The position numbers and the translations under genes were made by a program. This document shows positions 13,131 to 24,051 of a stretch of 64,000 nt of DNA, in pieces. This DNA comes from Anisodus tanguticus (Eukaryota > Streptophyta > Magnoliopsida > Solanales > Solanaceae). Where the stretch lies: contig CM067546.1 in the NCBI GenBank assembly GCA_034509755.1, positions 18,086,615 to 18,150,614 on the forward strand, given 5' to 3'. Position 1 is the first letter of the stretch; the number at the start of each line of letters is the position of its first letter. Under the pieces are notes generated by a model. The model saw only the letters and a program-made list of their open reading frames with translations. It was not told the DNA's origin and made no database searches.

Positions 13131-13729
13131 ACTACCTCAAGAATTCAGACCTCATGTCAGTTCAGTATTCAGGTCCCATCTCTGCTCAACATTCAGATCT
13201 CATGTTGTAACATTCATATTTTCCGCAATCAAATATCATGTTATGATATCTATTTTTACATGTATTCATATCTCATGTCATTTTAGCATTCATGTATCTA
13301 TGTCAGCCAGTCTTCATGCATTCATATCGCATGTCATGCTCCTCACGTCCATGTAATCATGTCATGTTTATGCCTATATTCCAGTATTCATGTCAATAGT
13401 GCCTACAAATTCTTTTCCAAATCTCATGTATAGTATTCATTCAGTTCAATATCTATAAGTTCATGCCAGCCCGATATTCATGATAGTTGGTATTCACGTA
13501 TTCAAGCCAGTTCAGTATTCATGTTAGTCACGTTCATGCTTCAGTTACCGTGTTATGTCTTGTCATGCGTATCAAGATGACCTATGAGGCTTGTGTTGTG
13601 CTTTGTTTAGAGGGCAGGTGTTCAAAAAATATTTTGATAGTCCTATTTACAGAGAAAACCCTGCTGAAAGCTTTATAAAATTTCAGAGTTAGTCATACTC
13701 CTAACCATGAATCATCATTCGAGGACGAA
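13131..13729 (+). repeat. Degenerate short-period repeats upstream of 3' LTR
   Basis: Words such as CAGTTCAGTATTCA, TCATGTCA and CATTCATGT recur many times without a strict period. Non-coding spacers of this kind lie between pol and the 3' LTR in chromoviruses. The last part, ATTCGAGGACGAAT, resembles the sequence before the LTRs at 18866, 25779 and 38654. Confidence 0.5.
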
Positions 13730-13749
13730 TAATTTCAAGGGAGAGATAT
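13730..13749 (+). other. Polypurine tract of element F
   Basis: CAAGGGAGAGATAT directly precedes TGTAACATCTC. It stands where plus-strand priming occurs, next to the 3' LTR. Confidence 0.6.
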
Positions 13750-14030
13750 TGTAACATCTCATAACTTCAGGCTATTGTTTGAACCATACGATGTGAAAAT
13801 GATGGAACCAAGATGAGAAGTGTAGAAAGTGGTTTGAAAACTAATAAAGGCATAAGAAGAGTCTTAGGAAAAATAAGAGTCGGAAGCTACTCTACGGAAC
13901 ATGTTTTAAAGTGAGTTTGCAGCAAGCCTTACAAAACTGAGTGGTGTTTTGTAATGAGATTTCCAATGGTTCTATTTGTTGTTTTCATGGAAATCTTGGA
14001 GCGTAATTAGAGAGAGAATTTTTGTGCTTT
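13750..14030 (+). mobile_element. 3' LTR head of element F
   Basis: It begins TGTAACATCTCATAACTTCA right after the polypurine tract. Similarity to LTR style fades by about 14030, where another sequence type begins. I found no matching head upstream of 9863, so the 5' LTR has either diverged or lost its head. Confidence 0.55.
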
Positions 14031-14261
14031 TTTAATCGGATTAAAATTACAAAGTGATTCTATTTCAGAAAATGGCAAATACATAGTGTCAATTAAATTA
14101 TATCTTATGGGTTCCAATAATAATTAATGTTTTACAAATAATACGAATATAACAATGGATAAATGAACAAGAATAATGAAAAGAAAGCAAACAGACTGAT
14201 GGGTATACCGGCCAACTAGTTTACCGTAGAGTCAAAAATGTAAATTTCTATTGTCTACACT

Positions 14262-14341
14262 ATTTTCACCCATGACTGGGCCTTCTAGCAATATATGTGC
14301 CATTTTCACCCATGGTTGGGCCTTCAAGCAGTAAAACTCGA
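14262..14341. repeat. 40-bp tandem duplication
   Basis: ATTTTCACCCATG followed by a TGGGCCTTC.AGCA-like word occurs at 14262 and again at 14302. Confidence 0.75.
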
Positions 14342-14531
14342 TGAAAGAAATGTAATTTGGGCCTTTCGGCCCAGCAAGCTCAAGCGATCGTGTAATCAAC
14401 GAGGGGTGGATCCACAGGCCCACGAGACATGCAAAGGAGAGGGGGGAAACACATGTGGGAGTTAGAACGCACCCAATATTTATCAAAAAAGGAATACAAA
14501 GAGATAAAATACTGATAAAAGAAAATCAAAC

Positions 14532-14533
<2 letters not shown>

Positions 14534-14572
<39 letters not shown>
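14534..14572. repeat. (AT)n microsatellite
   Basis: An uninterrupted run of about 19 AT dinucleotides. It is likely length-variable between individuals. Confidence 0.97.
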
Positions 14573-14573
<1 letters not shown>

Positions 14574-14577
<4 letters not shown>

Positions 14578-14641
14578 TTTTGTAGCAGTCTGAACCAAAC
14601 AGGCATATATATAGTTTTGTAGCAGTCTGACCCAAACAGGC
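14574..14641. repeat. 31-bp direct repeat, period 37
   Basis: ATAGTTTTGTAGCAGTCTGA occurs at 14574 and 14611, each followed by (A/C)CCAAACAGGC. The two copies differ at one base and are separated by a short AT run, suggesting slippage from the adjacent microsatellite. Confidence 0.9.
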
Positions 14642-14930
14642 TTAAAGCAAATAGTCCATAATTAAAATATGGGCTCAGTCTTAAGCAATACGAGGAAGAA
14701 GAATTAGCCCAATCTTGCAGTCATTAGAGTTCAAAAGGGAAAATAGACTGGCCCAAATGCATTATTAAGCGTAATTGACATATACTCAGGTTTATCAATA
14801 AGCCCACATCCAATATTTATTCAATCACTGAAAACCAAAATACACACAATATACAAAGGATATATGATATACTTATAGGTATACGAAGATATACAACTTT
14901 TGTATATACTAGGTGTATACCTAGGCTTTT

Positions 14931-15514
14931 CATGTGGTATTTCTGGTCATCTTGATTTATTATTGCTATATTTACAATTGATTATACCCTAGATATTCAG
15001 TACGTCTTTCATATTAATTTTTCTTGTGGGACACTGTGTTCATGCCCACAGGTACAGATAGGCAGGGCGGCGTTCCTCCTCAGTAGGTTGCCTATTTCAG
15101 CAGTGATTGTTGCACTCCCCTCTCTCAAAGTTTCTATACAAGAGTCGATAGGTACTGTTGTACATATTCTTAGTGTTATGGGTATGGTGGGGCCTTGTCC
15201 CGACCTGTTGATGTATTATAGAACTCTTATAGGCTTACAGACTAGTGTACAATGTGTATATGTGTGTCGTGGCCTTGTCGGCTCCTTTTGTTAGTTGGAG
15301 TGCTCTTCCTACGACCTTGTCGGCCTTGGTTATCTATATATACTATGTTGGGACTTTTATGTTTGCAGGTTGTCATATCTTCTTCTCTTATTATGGTTAT
15401 ATGGAGTCCTTGTCGGTCCACGTTTTGAATAACAGGTTCTAGCTACTACAGTGGTTCACTCAGGCCCTCGGGAGCTAGTACCACCCACCCCTACCCCCAA
15501 GGTTAGGGTGTGAT
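14931..15514 (+). mobile_element. LTR tail (R/U5) of a Tekay-type element
   Basis: It contains TCATGCCCACAGGTACAGAT, the phrases GGCCTTGTC.G, and ends CCCCCAAGGTTAGGGTGTGATA, all parallel to the LTR ends at 20650-21010 and 40440-40922. No primer site follows, so it is a 3' or solo LTR end. Its ending differs from that of the LTR at 9863, so it is not the mate of that one. Confidence 0.6.
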
Positions 15515-17022
15515 AACCAAGTCCACTTTCTCAATAATCTTCACGAACAACACATGCAGGAAAAACCCTACCCCAACTACCTCAACACATGCAGGAAAAT
15601 GACACGAATGAGGGACCACATCTGTAAATACCAGGAATAAAGAAATACCTACCCCAACTACTGAAACATCACCAACTTTATAGGACCACAACAACCCAAC
15701 AAAAAAATGAAAAATCTCACATTTACTGACTAAATATTTATTCATTAGTATATTAAAGTACAAAAACAATCATAAAGCGGAATACTTTACTCGATTTCTG
15801 ACATAGGACATAAACACTAACCCTAACCCCATATACAAACACTTCAGGAAAAACCCTAACTAGAATACAGAAGAGAAAAGAATTCATAAAATATCATACC
15901 TTAACCAATACAATCGGAAACAGCAAAGAAAACCCTCATTCGATCAGATAAAATGAATCATCGAAAATCCTAGTAGCGTACTCGAGGAAGATAAATATAT
16001 GAGGATAAAATGGTGAGAATAAAGGGGAAATAAGTGTGTGGGTTCAGTTTTTTTAAAACTAAGTATGTGGGTTGGGGTAAAATAAGTGAGATTTGGGGCA
16101 GGTGTGGGTGACGTTAGTGGGAAGACATGAGTATAAGCAAAGCATAGTAGTAGGGGAATCACTGGGACAACTTTTAAAATGAGGGCAAAAGCATGTAATA
16201 TCGTATAGGGTAAGGGAAAATCTGGCCCTTTTATGTAAATAATATTTTAGCATTTGTAAATATTAATACTTGTTTGACTATCGATACTTATGAATCCGGA
16301 GTCAAAATGACGCAAAAGAAAAAAAACTAAGTGACCAAATTAATGTGAAAAAGTATCATTCTACGTATAGCGTGTGTAATACATGTGCTATATAAGCTTG
16401 CTAAACATACAAGGCTAACAAACATTTGATCAAGTTTGACCAGTATTGTATTGAAGATATCTAGGGTAGACACATAGAACCGATAAGGAGCATCGTGGGC
16501 AATGCATCTCCCGGAGAATGAAAATTTGGAGAAGAGTCCCACAAAAAAGTAAAGGGTCCAGAACAGAGGAAGTAGAAAGAGTTGTTGCCCCGGGGTCAGC
16601 TGGTTCTTATAGTTTCTTACAACTGGTTTCCATTCCCAACAACCTGCGTTACATCCCTCGAGTATCATAAAGCTGACATAAGATATAATTATCTCTACTA
16701 ACATATCCCATCAATTGTACTTGACCATAGAAAAGTCTCGGGTTTGTGTAAATAAATATACCTTCCTTGAGAAGGAACCACATCTCAACTTCTGCACTTG
16801 TAACCTAGCATTATTTTGCTCAAGCTCTGACTACTAACCATTCTATTCTTGTTCTTAAAAGCGTGTTTCTTGGTATTTTTTTCTGTATTAATCCTCTGGG
16901 TTCAACCATTATCACAAACTTTCGGAGGGTGCAAAGGATCGAACTCGACCCACTTGTCTTTAAACCTCATTTTCTAAGAAATTTAATTGAATATCCTAAA
17001 ATCAATTTTAGCGGTAAATAGT
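15515..17022 (+). mobile_element. Probable 5' LTR of Tat-type element G
   Basis: It directly precedes a Tat-type primer site at 17023. A TATA box at 16389 suits an LTR promoter. The left boundary is uncertain: it could be at 15515, where the preceding LTR ends, or further right. No coding domain is seen. A short direct repeat, CAACACATGCAGGAAAA, occurs near 15547 and 15583. Confidence 0.45.
16389..16396 (+). promoter_or_regulatory. Putative TATA box of element G LTR
   Basis: TATATAAG in the context GTGCTATATAAGCTTG, about 630 bases before the primer site. Confidence 0.45.
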
Positions 17023-17042
17023 TTGGTGTCGCCTGTAGAGAT
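17023..17042 (+). other. Primer-binding site of Tat-type element G
   Basis: TTTGGTGTCGCCTGTAGAGA is a decayed copy of the TTTGGCGCCGTCTGTGGGGA-type primer site of Tat retrotransposons. Most differences are transitions. It is followed by a leader and the gag start near 17132. Confidence 0.7.
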
Positions 17043-18103
17043 AGACAATTGTGGTGTTATCTCGATCTATTCTGAAAAAACATTCTTTTCTAAAGAGCCA
17101 TCTAGACAAACTCACTAGAAAACCCTAGTTATGGCTGACTAGAGGACTAGCGTGCTCAGTGGCCCTCAAGGCACCCTTCCTATGGCAAGCGTGATGGACC
17201 TAGCGGCTCTTGAAGAGTCTCACCTTTAGACTCGGAGACTAGGTAGGAGGATGAGTAGAAAGAAGCCGGAACCACCCTGTTTACCACTCGGACTGGAATC
17301 CCAAGTAAGGAGCAACCTCATAGCGGTTCGAGCAAGAGTAGGGAGGCACATGACGTGGATTTCTACCTTAAGAAGAAGGGACAACGACTAAGCTCTAGAG
17401 TATCAATGATGTATAAAAGAGAATAATCCACCTTAGAGAAAGTTATTACCTCTATGATCTCAACGCAAAACTTGATCATGTAGCGAGTGGAGCAAGTAGT
17501 GACCGCCCTCGCTAGACAGTCATAGAACATGACTCCCATGGGCAACTGAGGTGTGGCGAGAAATCCTGAAACTTTCTTGGTTGGAGTCACACGAGTAGAA
17601 GCGGACCAAATGTCGTAGGACGCATACATGAAAAAACTCCTCAACCTTAAGAAAGAGCTCAATGACCGCATGAATTAGATAGCAGGGGCCACACGTCGTC
17701 AAAGGAATAGGTGATTAAAGGATGGAAAACTACCATTCAAGCTAAGTTCAGCCCCTGAGTTGATCCCAAAAATATTCAAGATGTCTGACATTCTAAAGTA
17801 CGATATGACCACAGATCCAATAGAGCACGTGAAAACTTTTGAGGCACCTATCACCGGGTATGATTGACAACCGCATGAAGTCAAATCTATCATGCTAAAA
17901 AATTGCCAAAATGCTCATAAATGAAGCACATTTTTGGTACTCATTTACCTAAAAAATCTATTGATTTTTTGCTTTGCTTGTAGACTATTTTATAAAAGCC
18001 CATGCTGGGGCCTAGGGGATTGAATCCCACAAGGAGGATGTCTTCACCATCAAGAAGGTGAATCGCTCAGGGGCTTCATGGAAAGGGTCCAACGGGTGAG
18101 AAT
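17043..18103 (+). pseudogene. Element G gag, first part (Tat/Ogre-like)
   Basis: In broken frames the sequence follows Tat-lineage gag: FKMSDILKYDMTTDPIEHVK-like words near 17775-17830, then WYSF, LVDYFIKAHAGA (about 17975-18010) and EGESLRGFMERVQRVRM (18055-18103). These match the family's KYDGT.DP.EH.. and ..FIKAHAGA..  segments, which build the virus-like particle core. The frame stops at 18103, where an LTR begins, and resumes at 40928. Many stops make it non-functional. Confidence 0.8.
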
Positions 18104-18830
18104 TGTTACACCTCTTAAGTTTCATGTTTCGTTATGTCGTCAATGGGTATCAAAGAACCGGGAAAAAGTACGACCTTATGAAAGAATAATGAAGGTTAAC
18201 AACTTGTTTATGGAGGTACCGAAGTATTTGGGAGTTAAATAGATCAAAGGAAGTACATTTTGACAAAAATGGGAAACTAGGCAACTTGACGGGACAGATA
18301 ACGGACCGTCAAATACCCAGCCTAAGCCATCAATCTTCTAGGATGTATGATGAGGAATATTGACGGACTATCGGAAGTTTGATGGTCCATCGAGTGTACT
18401 ATCGAATTACAACAGTGCATAAATTTTTATGGGTTTATATTGGGTATTTCGACTTGGATCCCTCATTTCACCCCCAAACCAGTTCCAAAATCTCTCCCAA
18501 GCTCTCTCCATCATACCCCATCACCCAAATACAAAATCAAGATCGATTACGCAAGATTTACACTATAAGCCCCTTAATTATTATAGAATGCATCTTCTCC
18601 GTATTAAGTTTGTGTTGGAAAACCCTTGAAGACGAGATTGCTTGCTGTTTTAGGAGGATTTGGATGCGTAAAGGTAAATTTCAACCTCTTTAACTTATTA
18701 TTATGATCAATTGATGATTTAGAGAAAGTTGTGAAAAAGTTTTCATGATCAAAACTATGCAAATTTGTGAAATCTTCGTAATAGGAATTGTTGGGTTGTT
18801 TTATTCCAAGAGTGAGTTGAATTGGATGAA
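18104..18830 (+). repeat. LTR1 of element B, first ~727 bases only
   Basis: It is co-linear with the first ~715 bases of LTR2 and LTR3 (TTACACC..TAAGTTTCATGTTT, then GGGAAACT.G.CAACTTG). It ends within GAATTGGAT, after which sequence from the far end of the interior follows. Confidence 0.85.
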
Positions 18831-18865
18831 AACTTCATGGACGAATGTTCCTAAGGGGGGAAGGA
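18831..18865 (+). other. Residual interior end with polypurine tract before LTR2
   Basis: GACGAATGTTCCTAAGGGGG followed by GAAGGA is the same as the sequence before LTR3 (GATGAATGTTCCTAAGGAGG, GAAGGA). It is the last ~35 bases of a lost interior. Confidence 0.85.
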
Positions 18866-21013
18866 TGTTACACCCCATAAGTTTCATGTTTTGATATGTC
18901 ATCAATGTATATCGAAGTCCCAGGAAAAGGTACGACCTTACAAAAGAATAATGAAGATTTATAGCTTATTTACGGAGGTACCGGGGTGTTTAGGAGTTAA
19001 ATGGATCGAAGAAAGTACGTTTCTACGAAAATGGGAAACTGGACAACTTGGCAGAATAGATGACAGACCGTCAAATACCTAGCCTGAGCCATCAATCTTC
19101 CAGGATGTTTGACAAGGAATATTGACCGACCGTCGGAAGTTTGACGGTCTATCAAGTGTACCATTGAATTATGGTGGTGCAAAAATTTTTATAGGTTTAT
19201 ATTGGGTATTTCGACCTGGATCCCTCATTTCACCCCAAACCAGTTCCAAAATCTCTCCCAAGCTCTCTCCATCGTACCCCATCATTCCAATACGAAATCA
19301 ATATCGATTATGAAAGAGTTACACCATAAACCCCTTAATTATCATAGAATTCATCTTTTTGTATTAAGTTGGTATTGGAAAACCCTTGAAGACGAGATTT
19401 CTTTCTGTTATAAAGAGGATTTGGATGCGTAAAGATGCATTTCATCCTATTTAACTTATGATTATGATCAATTGATGATTTGGAGAAAGTTACAAAAAAG
19501 TTTTCATCATCTAAACTTCGCAAATATATGAAATCTTCATAATAGGAATTGTTGGGCTGATTTACTCCAAGAATGAGCTGAATTGGATACTGGAATTGAT
19601 TTTGTGTTATGAATTAAGGAAAGTACAATCTGAAGGATTGTGAAGTTGAATCACATAAGATTTTCCGTATAAGAAAAGTTTATAGAGTCGTGTATGATTA
19701 AAGTTGTCAAAGCACACCTAAATGAGTTTTCTATGAAAAATGAGTTTTGAAGAATTATGGAATCTAATTACATAAGTATCCTTTGTAAAGAAGTCTAAGA
19801 ATTCGAGATGGTCAAGATTGTCGATAAGGTGCCTAAGTAAAGTTTCTCTATGGAATTTGAATGCGATATTGATGTCAACTTGTCATATGATGTAGTTAAT
19901 CACCCGTAAGAGGAGAGAGGGCTTATAGGGCGATTATAGCGAAACGAATCAGGTATGTTAAGGCATACTCTTTTATTTTTTTGGCATGATCAACGAATCA
20001 GTATAACCATAGCTACGCCCTTTCAAAAGGAATTCTACTCTTAAATTTAAAGCATGATTACTTTCGTATCATATAGTTACAATTCATAACTCTTGTGGTT
20101 CTACTTCGAAAATATTTTCTCGACTTGATAGTCTCTTGAATCTTATATTTTCTTATGACCGTTGATGACTCTCGGTACAGAAACCATTACATAACAATAA
20201 TTGGAAGATAATGACCTCGAGTCACTCCAATTGGTTTTATAAGGACTTTCAAGGTCTGTCTTGCATTGCACTTATATGTATGTATTCATTTTCATACCGA
20301 GCCATGTTATACTCAGTCGGGTACGGCACGTAGATGTGCACCCAATTGCAGTTGGTTTTGATATTACTGAGTTTCACATTTCGGGCGGGTACAACTGAGT
20401 CCTCATCGAGGTTTGGGTATGATATATATGTATTATGACATGATTTTTCTCATAGAGAGGCTGAATATTACTTTGTATGGTCCCATTGAGAAACTTTATT
20501 TTTACAAACATGCATACATGTTCATGGTTGTGTCAGGTAGGCCCATAGAGGCTTGTTATGAGATTCAAGTTGACTTATGCACCCTTATTTCTTATGATGT
20601 CTTCCGTTTATAGTGGTTTTCTGCCTTACATATACAGTACATCTTTCGTCCTGATGTCCCTTTCCGGGAACACTTCATTTCATGCCCACATGTATGGATA
20701 AATATGCAGATGATTTCATCCCAATAGGACTCGACTCAGCTGGAGGTCGTCATGCTCCATTCTTCCGGAGTTGTACAGTAAGTTTATAGGTATAATGGTT
20801 ATGTATATTTATATAGTTGGGTATGGTAGGGACCTGTTCCGACTAGTTGTTGTCAATATACTCTTTAGAGGCTTGTGGACAGTGTGTTATGGGTGGTAGT
20901 CGTGTGTCCTTGTCAGTCTCTTCAGTAGATTCATTATCCTTATGTCGGCCTTGATGATTTTGTTATAGAGATATGTGTGGTTTGGATCTTTTCTGAGTGT
21001 AGGTGGCTATTTC
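18866..21013 (+). repeat. LTR2 of element B, lacking its 3' end
   Basis: Co-linear with LTR3 (38654 on) up to GTGGCTATTTCTT, after which the two diverge. The last ~150 bases of the LTR and the primer site are missing. The U3 side carries paired words TGACGGACCGTC/TTGACGGTCTATC, which can form short stems. Confidence 0.85.
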
Positions 21014-21099
21014 TTGAAAATCTAGATCGTGCATTAGAAGTGAAGTCGTAAGTAACTGGACTCCTATATTTTCATCTTGATCTTCCTTTCGAGTAATGC
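21014..21099 (+). mobile_element. Left scrap of element B interior
   Basis: 86 bases between the truncated LTR2 and the head of element C. GATCGTGCATTAGA is reminiscent of the post-leader word near 10013. The sequence continues at 34176 once C and its TSD are removed. Confidence 0.55.
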
Positions 21100-22941
21100 C
21101 GATGTAAATCAGCCCGTGGACTTAAACTCTCAACCAAGGACGAGAAGTGATTTACTAAGGGTGCCAACAATGGCACGTCATTCCACACTTAGATGCCTAA
21201 CATGGCATGGAATATGGAATGTGGTTGGAGTTGAAACGTGAAGGTCTAAGGGGTCTTGTATTTTTGGCCTTCTTGTTTGGAGTTGGCCGAGGCCATGTAT
21301 TTCTTTTAGCTTGTCTTTATTTCTTAGCTTAGCTTAGCTTTTAGCTCTTAGCTTAGTACATAGTATGCCACGTAATAACTACCTAGGGACACAATTAATA
21401 GGCCATGTAAAAGGGTGACAAGCCCAGATATATTCCTACAAGGTGACAAGGCCGAAAATGACACAGTGGCAAGGACAAGGGACATCTAGAAGATGAGATT
21501 TCAAGGAGAGAATTATGAGTTAAACAACTCATGAATGTTTTACATTGAAGAGCTCAGATCGGCCAAAGGAAGTGCAAGTGTTGGTCAAAATAGTTCAACA
21601 CAGAAAGACCAAGAATAGAAGCTTCCAAACACACTCCAAGGAGATGAGGTTGTTAGAAGAATTTATGAGCTAACAAACTCATGAATGTAGTCACATAGGA
21701 CTCAAAATGCGGCCTTGAGGAGAGGAAAGGGTGGCTGAACACCTTGGTCACCAAGTCAATCAAAATGTGTTCACACTAGGTGTTAGATTGTGTCTTTTCA
21801 TTTGCTTTCTAGAATAGTCTATTACTTACTCTAAATAAGGTCCTTTGGCCATTGTAAAGGGCAGAGTTTGAAGATACATAAAAGTTGAGTTTTACTCACG
21901 AAACCTAAGTCTCTCAATTCAGGATTGATATTCTTAGTTGGTGCTCCAGGAGTACCTTTGGTTCTTGTGTAAACCAAACCGCTTGGTGTAAGTTGAATCT
22001 AGGACTGTGTGACCTAGTTAAACCCAAGATAAGCTTTCCTTTGGTGTAATTCTTGGTTAGCACTATGTGACCTAATCAAAACCCAAGATTAAGGAACCCC
22101 CTCGACGTAGGTAGACGTTGGAACTGTGTGGTCCAACAAAACCCAAACCAAGGGTCTGTCATAAGGTTTTCCGACCACCCTCACTTGGCTTGTTCATGAG
22201 CATTGCACATAGCAAACTCGGACTAGACCTTGTTAAATTGATCACCCCATCAAGGTGTCGACTTGAGCATTAAAAAACCCTTGTCATTATGCTTAACTTA
22301 TCGACCATCCAAATACTTGGTTTGTACACGGGTTTGCACCTAGCATCCCGTGTCCATCCCTAATCCAAACCATTTCATTCATTTCACCACCACATCCTAT
22401 AATACCTTACAAGCATCCAATCCAAAATCGAACCCCAGAAATCATCCCCAATTGTCCGTACAAACCTGATAACAACAAATTATTCGCATAACACACTTTA
22501 CCAGAACTTCACTGTTTCGGCCCTCTTTATGGCCTTGAAACCACTCAACTACCAAGGTGCGGCCACCTACGTGACCCTCTACATACTGTAAAACACCTAA
22601 ACCTGATTCCAACTACATCTACCCGAAACAGCTCATCAACCCCACACTGCTCGGCGAGAATGCCCCAACCGAGAACCTTACTGTTTTAGTAAACTTCTGA
22701 TACCCTCCACAACTAAATAACCAAGCCCAATCACTACGACAACCCTCAACATATCCAAACATCCCCACAAAATTCCTTAATCCTATGTCTCACGAAACCA
22801 TCCGAAATAGCCCTCAAATAACCCACTGCCTGGCAGAAACCTCCTACTCGAGAACCCCATTTACACCCCTTTGTCGCATCAACTTGTTCCCTGTCGAACT
22901 CATCCCCACTCACCATCACCCACCTCTCCATACTTACATCA
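21100..22941 (+). repeat. 5' LTR of element C
   Basis: 1842 bases, starting CGATGTAAATCAGCCCG (from TG...) and ending CTTACATCA. It contains about 295 bases (21491-21785) that are absent from the 3' LTR. Within that segment, TATGAG.TAA.CAACTCATGA-type words occur twice, near 21510 and 21666. A short CTTAG-rich run lies at 21325-21358. Confidence 0.9.
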
Positions 22942-22944
22942 AAT

Positions 22945-22955
22945 TGGTATCAAAG
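22945..22955 (+). other. Primer-binding site of element C
   Basis: TGGTATCAAAG, one base off the initiator-Met pattern TGGTATCAGAG, lies three bases after the LTR end. Confidence 0.8.
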
Positions 22956-23022
22956 AAAGGCGCTCCCGTCCCACGCCTTGAAGCGATGGCCATCACGACG
23001 AAAGAGTATTGGTGAATCATAT
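22956..23022 (+). mobile_element. Element C leader up to insertion of D
   Basis: 67 bases after the primer site. The last five, CATAT (23018-23022), are the left TSD of element D. The sequence continues at 31489. Confidence 0.75.
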
Positions 23023-23794
23023 TGTCACGACTCGACCCGACGGGCCGCGACTAACCGCCCTAATGATGTCATTATACTAACCTGTCACACATAATCCAAC
23101 TAACACTTAATGAGTCTGAAATTCGGCAGCATAACGCTGCAATAACAACATATGCTAGGATAGGCAAGCCGATAAGGATGCCTTTACCCCCGAATGTACC
23201 TGCCTCCTAAGGAGTCACAACTAGCCAACACAATACAACAGGAAAGCCGACAAGGCTGCCACTAGATAATGTCATATATACATGGGGACACCCCAACACA
23301 GAGTACAATAGCATGACTGACCAAAACAGAGTTATAACCCTTACATAAGTACAACCCATAACTGTCTACAGACCTCTATAAGAAGGAGAACGACATATGA
23401 CGGGATAGGGCCCCGTCGTGCCCTTAAATATACATAAATCAAAATAATAGGGTTCTGTACCAAAATGGTAAAGCTCTGGATCAAAGGAGTTTTCCAAACA
23501 GCTGCGCAGGAACCTAAACCGGAGGATCACCAAATCGAGCACCCACAGCACTGCGGGCATGAACGCAGCCCCCCGAGGAAAGGGGGTCAGTACGAAATAA
23601 TGTACTGAGTATGTAAACATGAAATACTGCAAATGAGATCATAAGTGGCCAATGGATAACAAGAGATCAGTATAAAAATCAGGATCCAAATCCAACTGTG
23701 CCATGAACAATAAAAGTTAGTTGTGCCTTATAAAAATGAGAGTCAAGTCAAGAAAACATGAATTCCTGTCCATATACATATATATACCTGTAAC

Positions 23795-24051
23795 GTAACC
23801 CGGCCCACTAATGCGGGACTCAATGTAATCATATCATAACCCGGCCAATACTGGGACTCGGTGAGGTCATATCATAACCCGGCCCATACTGGGACTCGGT
23901 GAAGCCATATCATAACCCGGCCCATACTGGGACTCGGTAAAGTCATATTTCATCTATGGATCCATCCTACGTAACCCGGCCCTCTAGTGAGGGACTCGGT
24001 GAAAAATGCAAGGCTGTGCATGAACATAACCCGGCCCAGGACTCGGTGAAG
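23795..24051 (-). repeat. Tandem array in the LTR, 38-bp unit
   Basis: Six units of ATAACCCGGCCCATACTGGG plus ACTCGGTGAAGTCATATC-like remainder start near 23796, 23836, 23874, 23912, 23971 and 24026. The middle three are spaced exactly 38 bases apart and the outer ones are diverged or shortened. CCCGGCCCATACTGGG can fold weakly. It lies in the long R/U5 of the LTR and would be part of the element's RNA. Confidence 0.9.

Larger units (their letters stand above)
14031..14930. other. Unassigned repeat-rich spacer
   Basis: No coding domain is visible. It holds a 40-bp duplication, an (AT)n run and a 37-bp-period duplication (listed separately). It may be a small insertion inside the LTR, because an LTR head lies to its left and an LTR tail to its right. 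Confidence 0.35.

Noticed and set aside
16327..16704. 125-codon minus-strand ORF
   Set aside because: It covers the putative LTR promoter of element G on the opposite strand and has no domain.
23795..24051. Regular 38-bp repeats that could suggest a CRISPR array
   Set aside because: Repeats are contiguous with no unique spacers, and they lie in a plant LTR.
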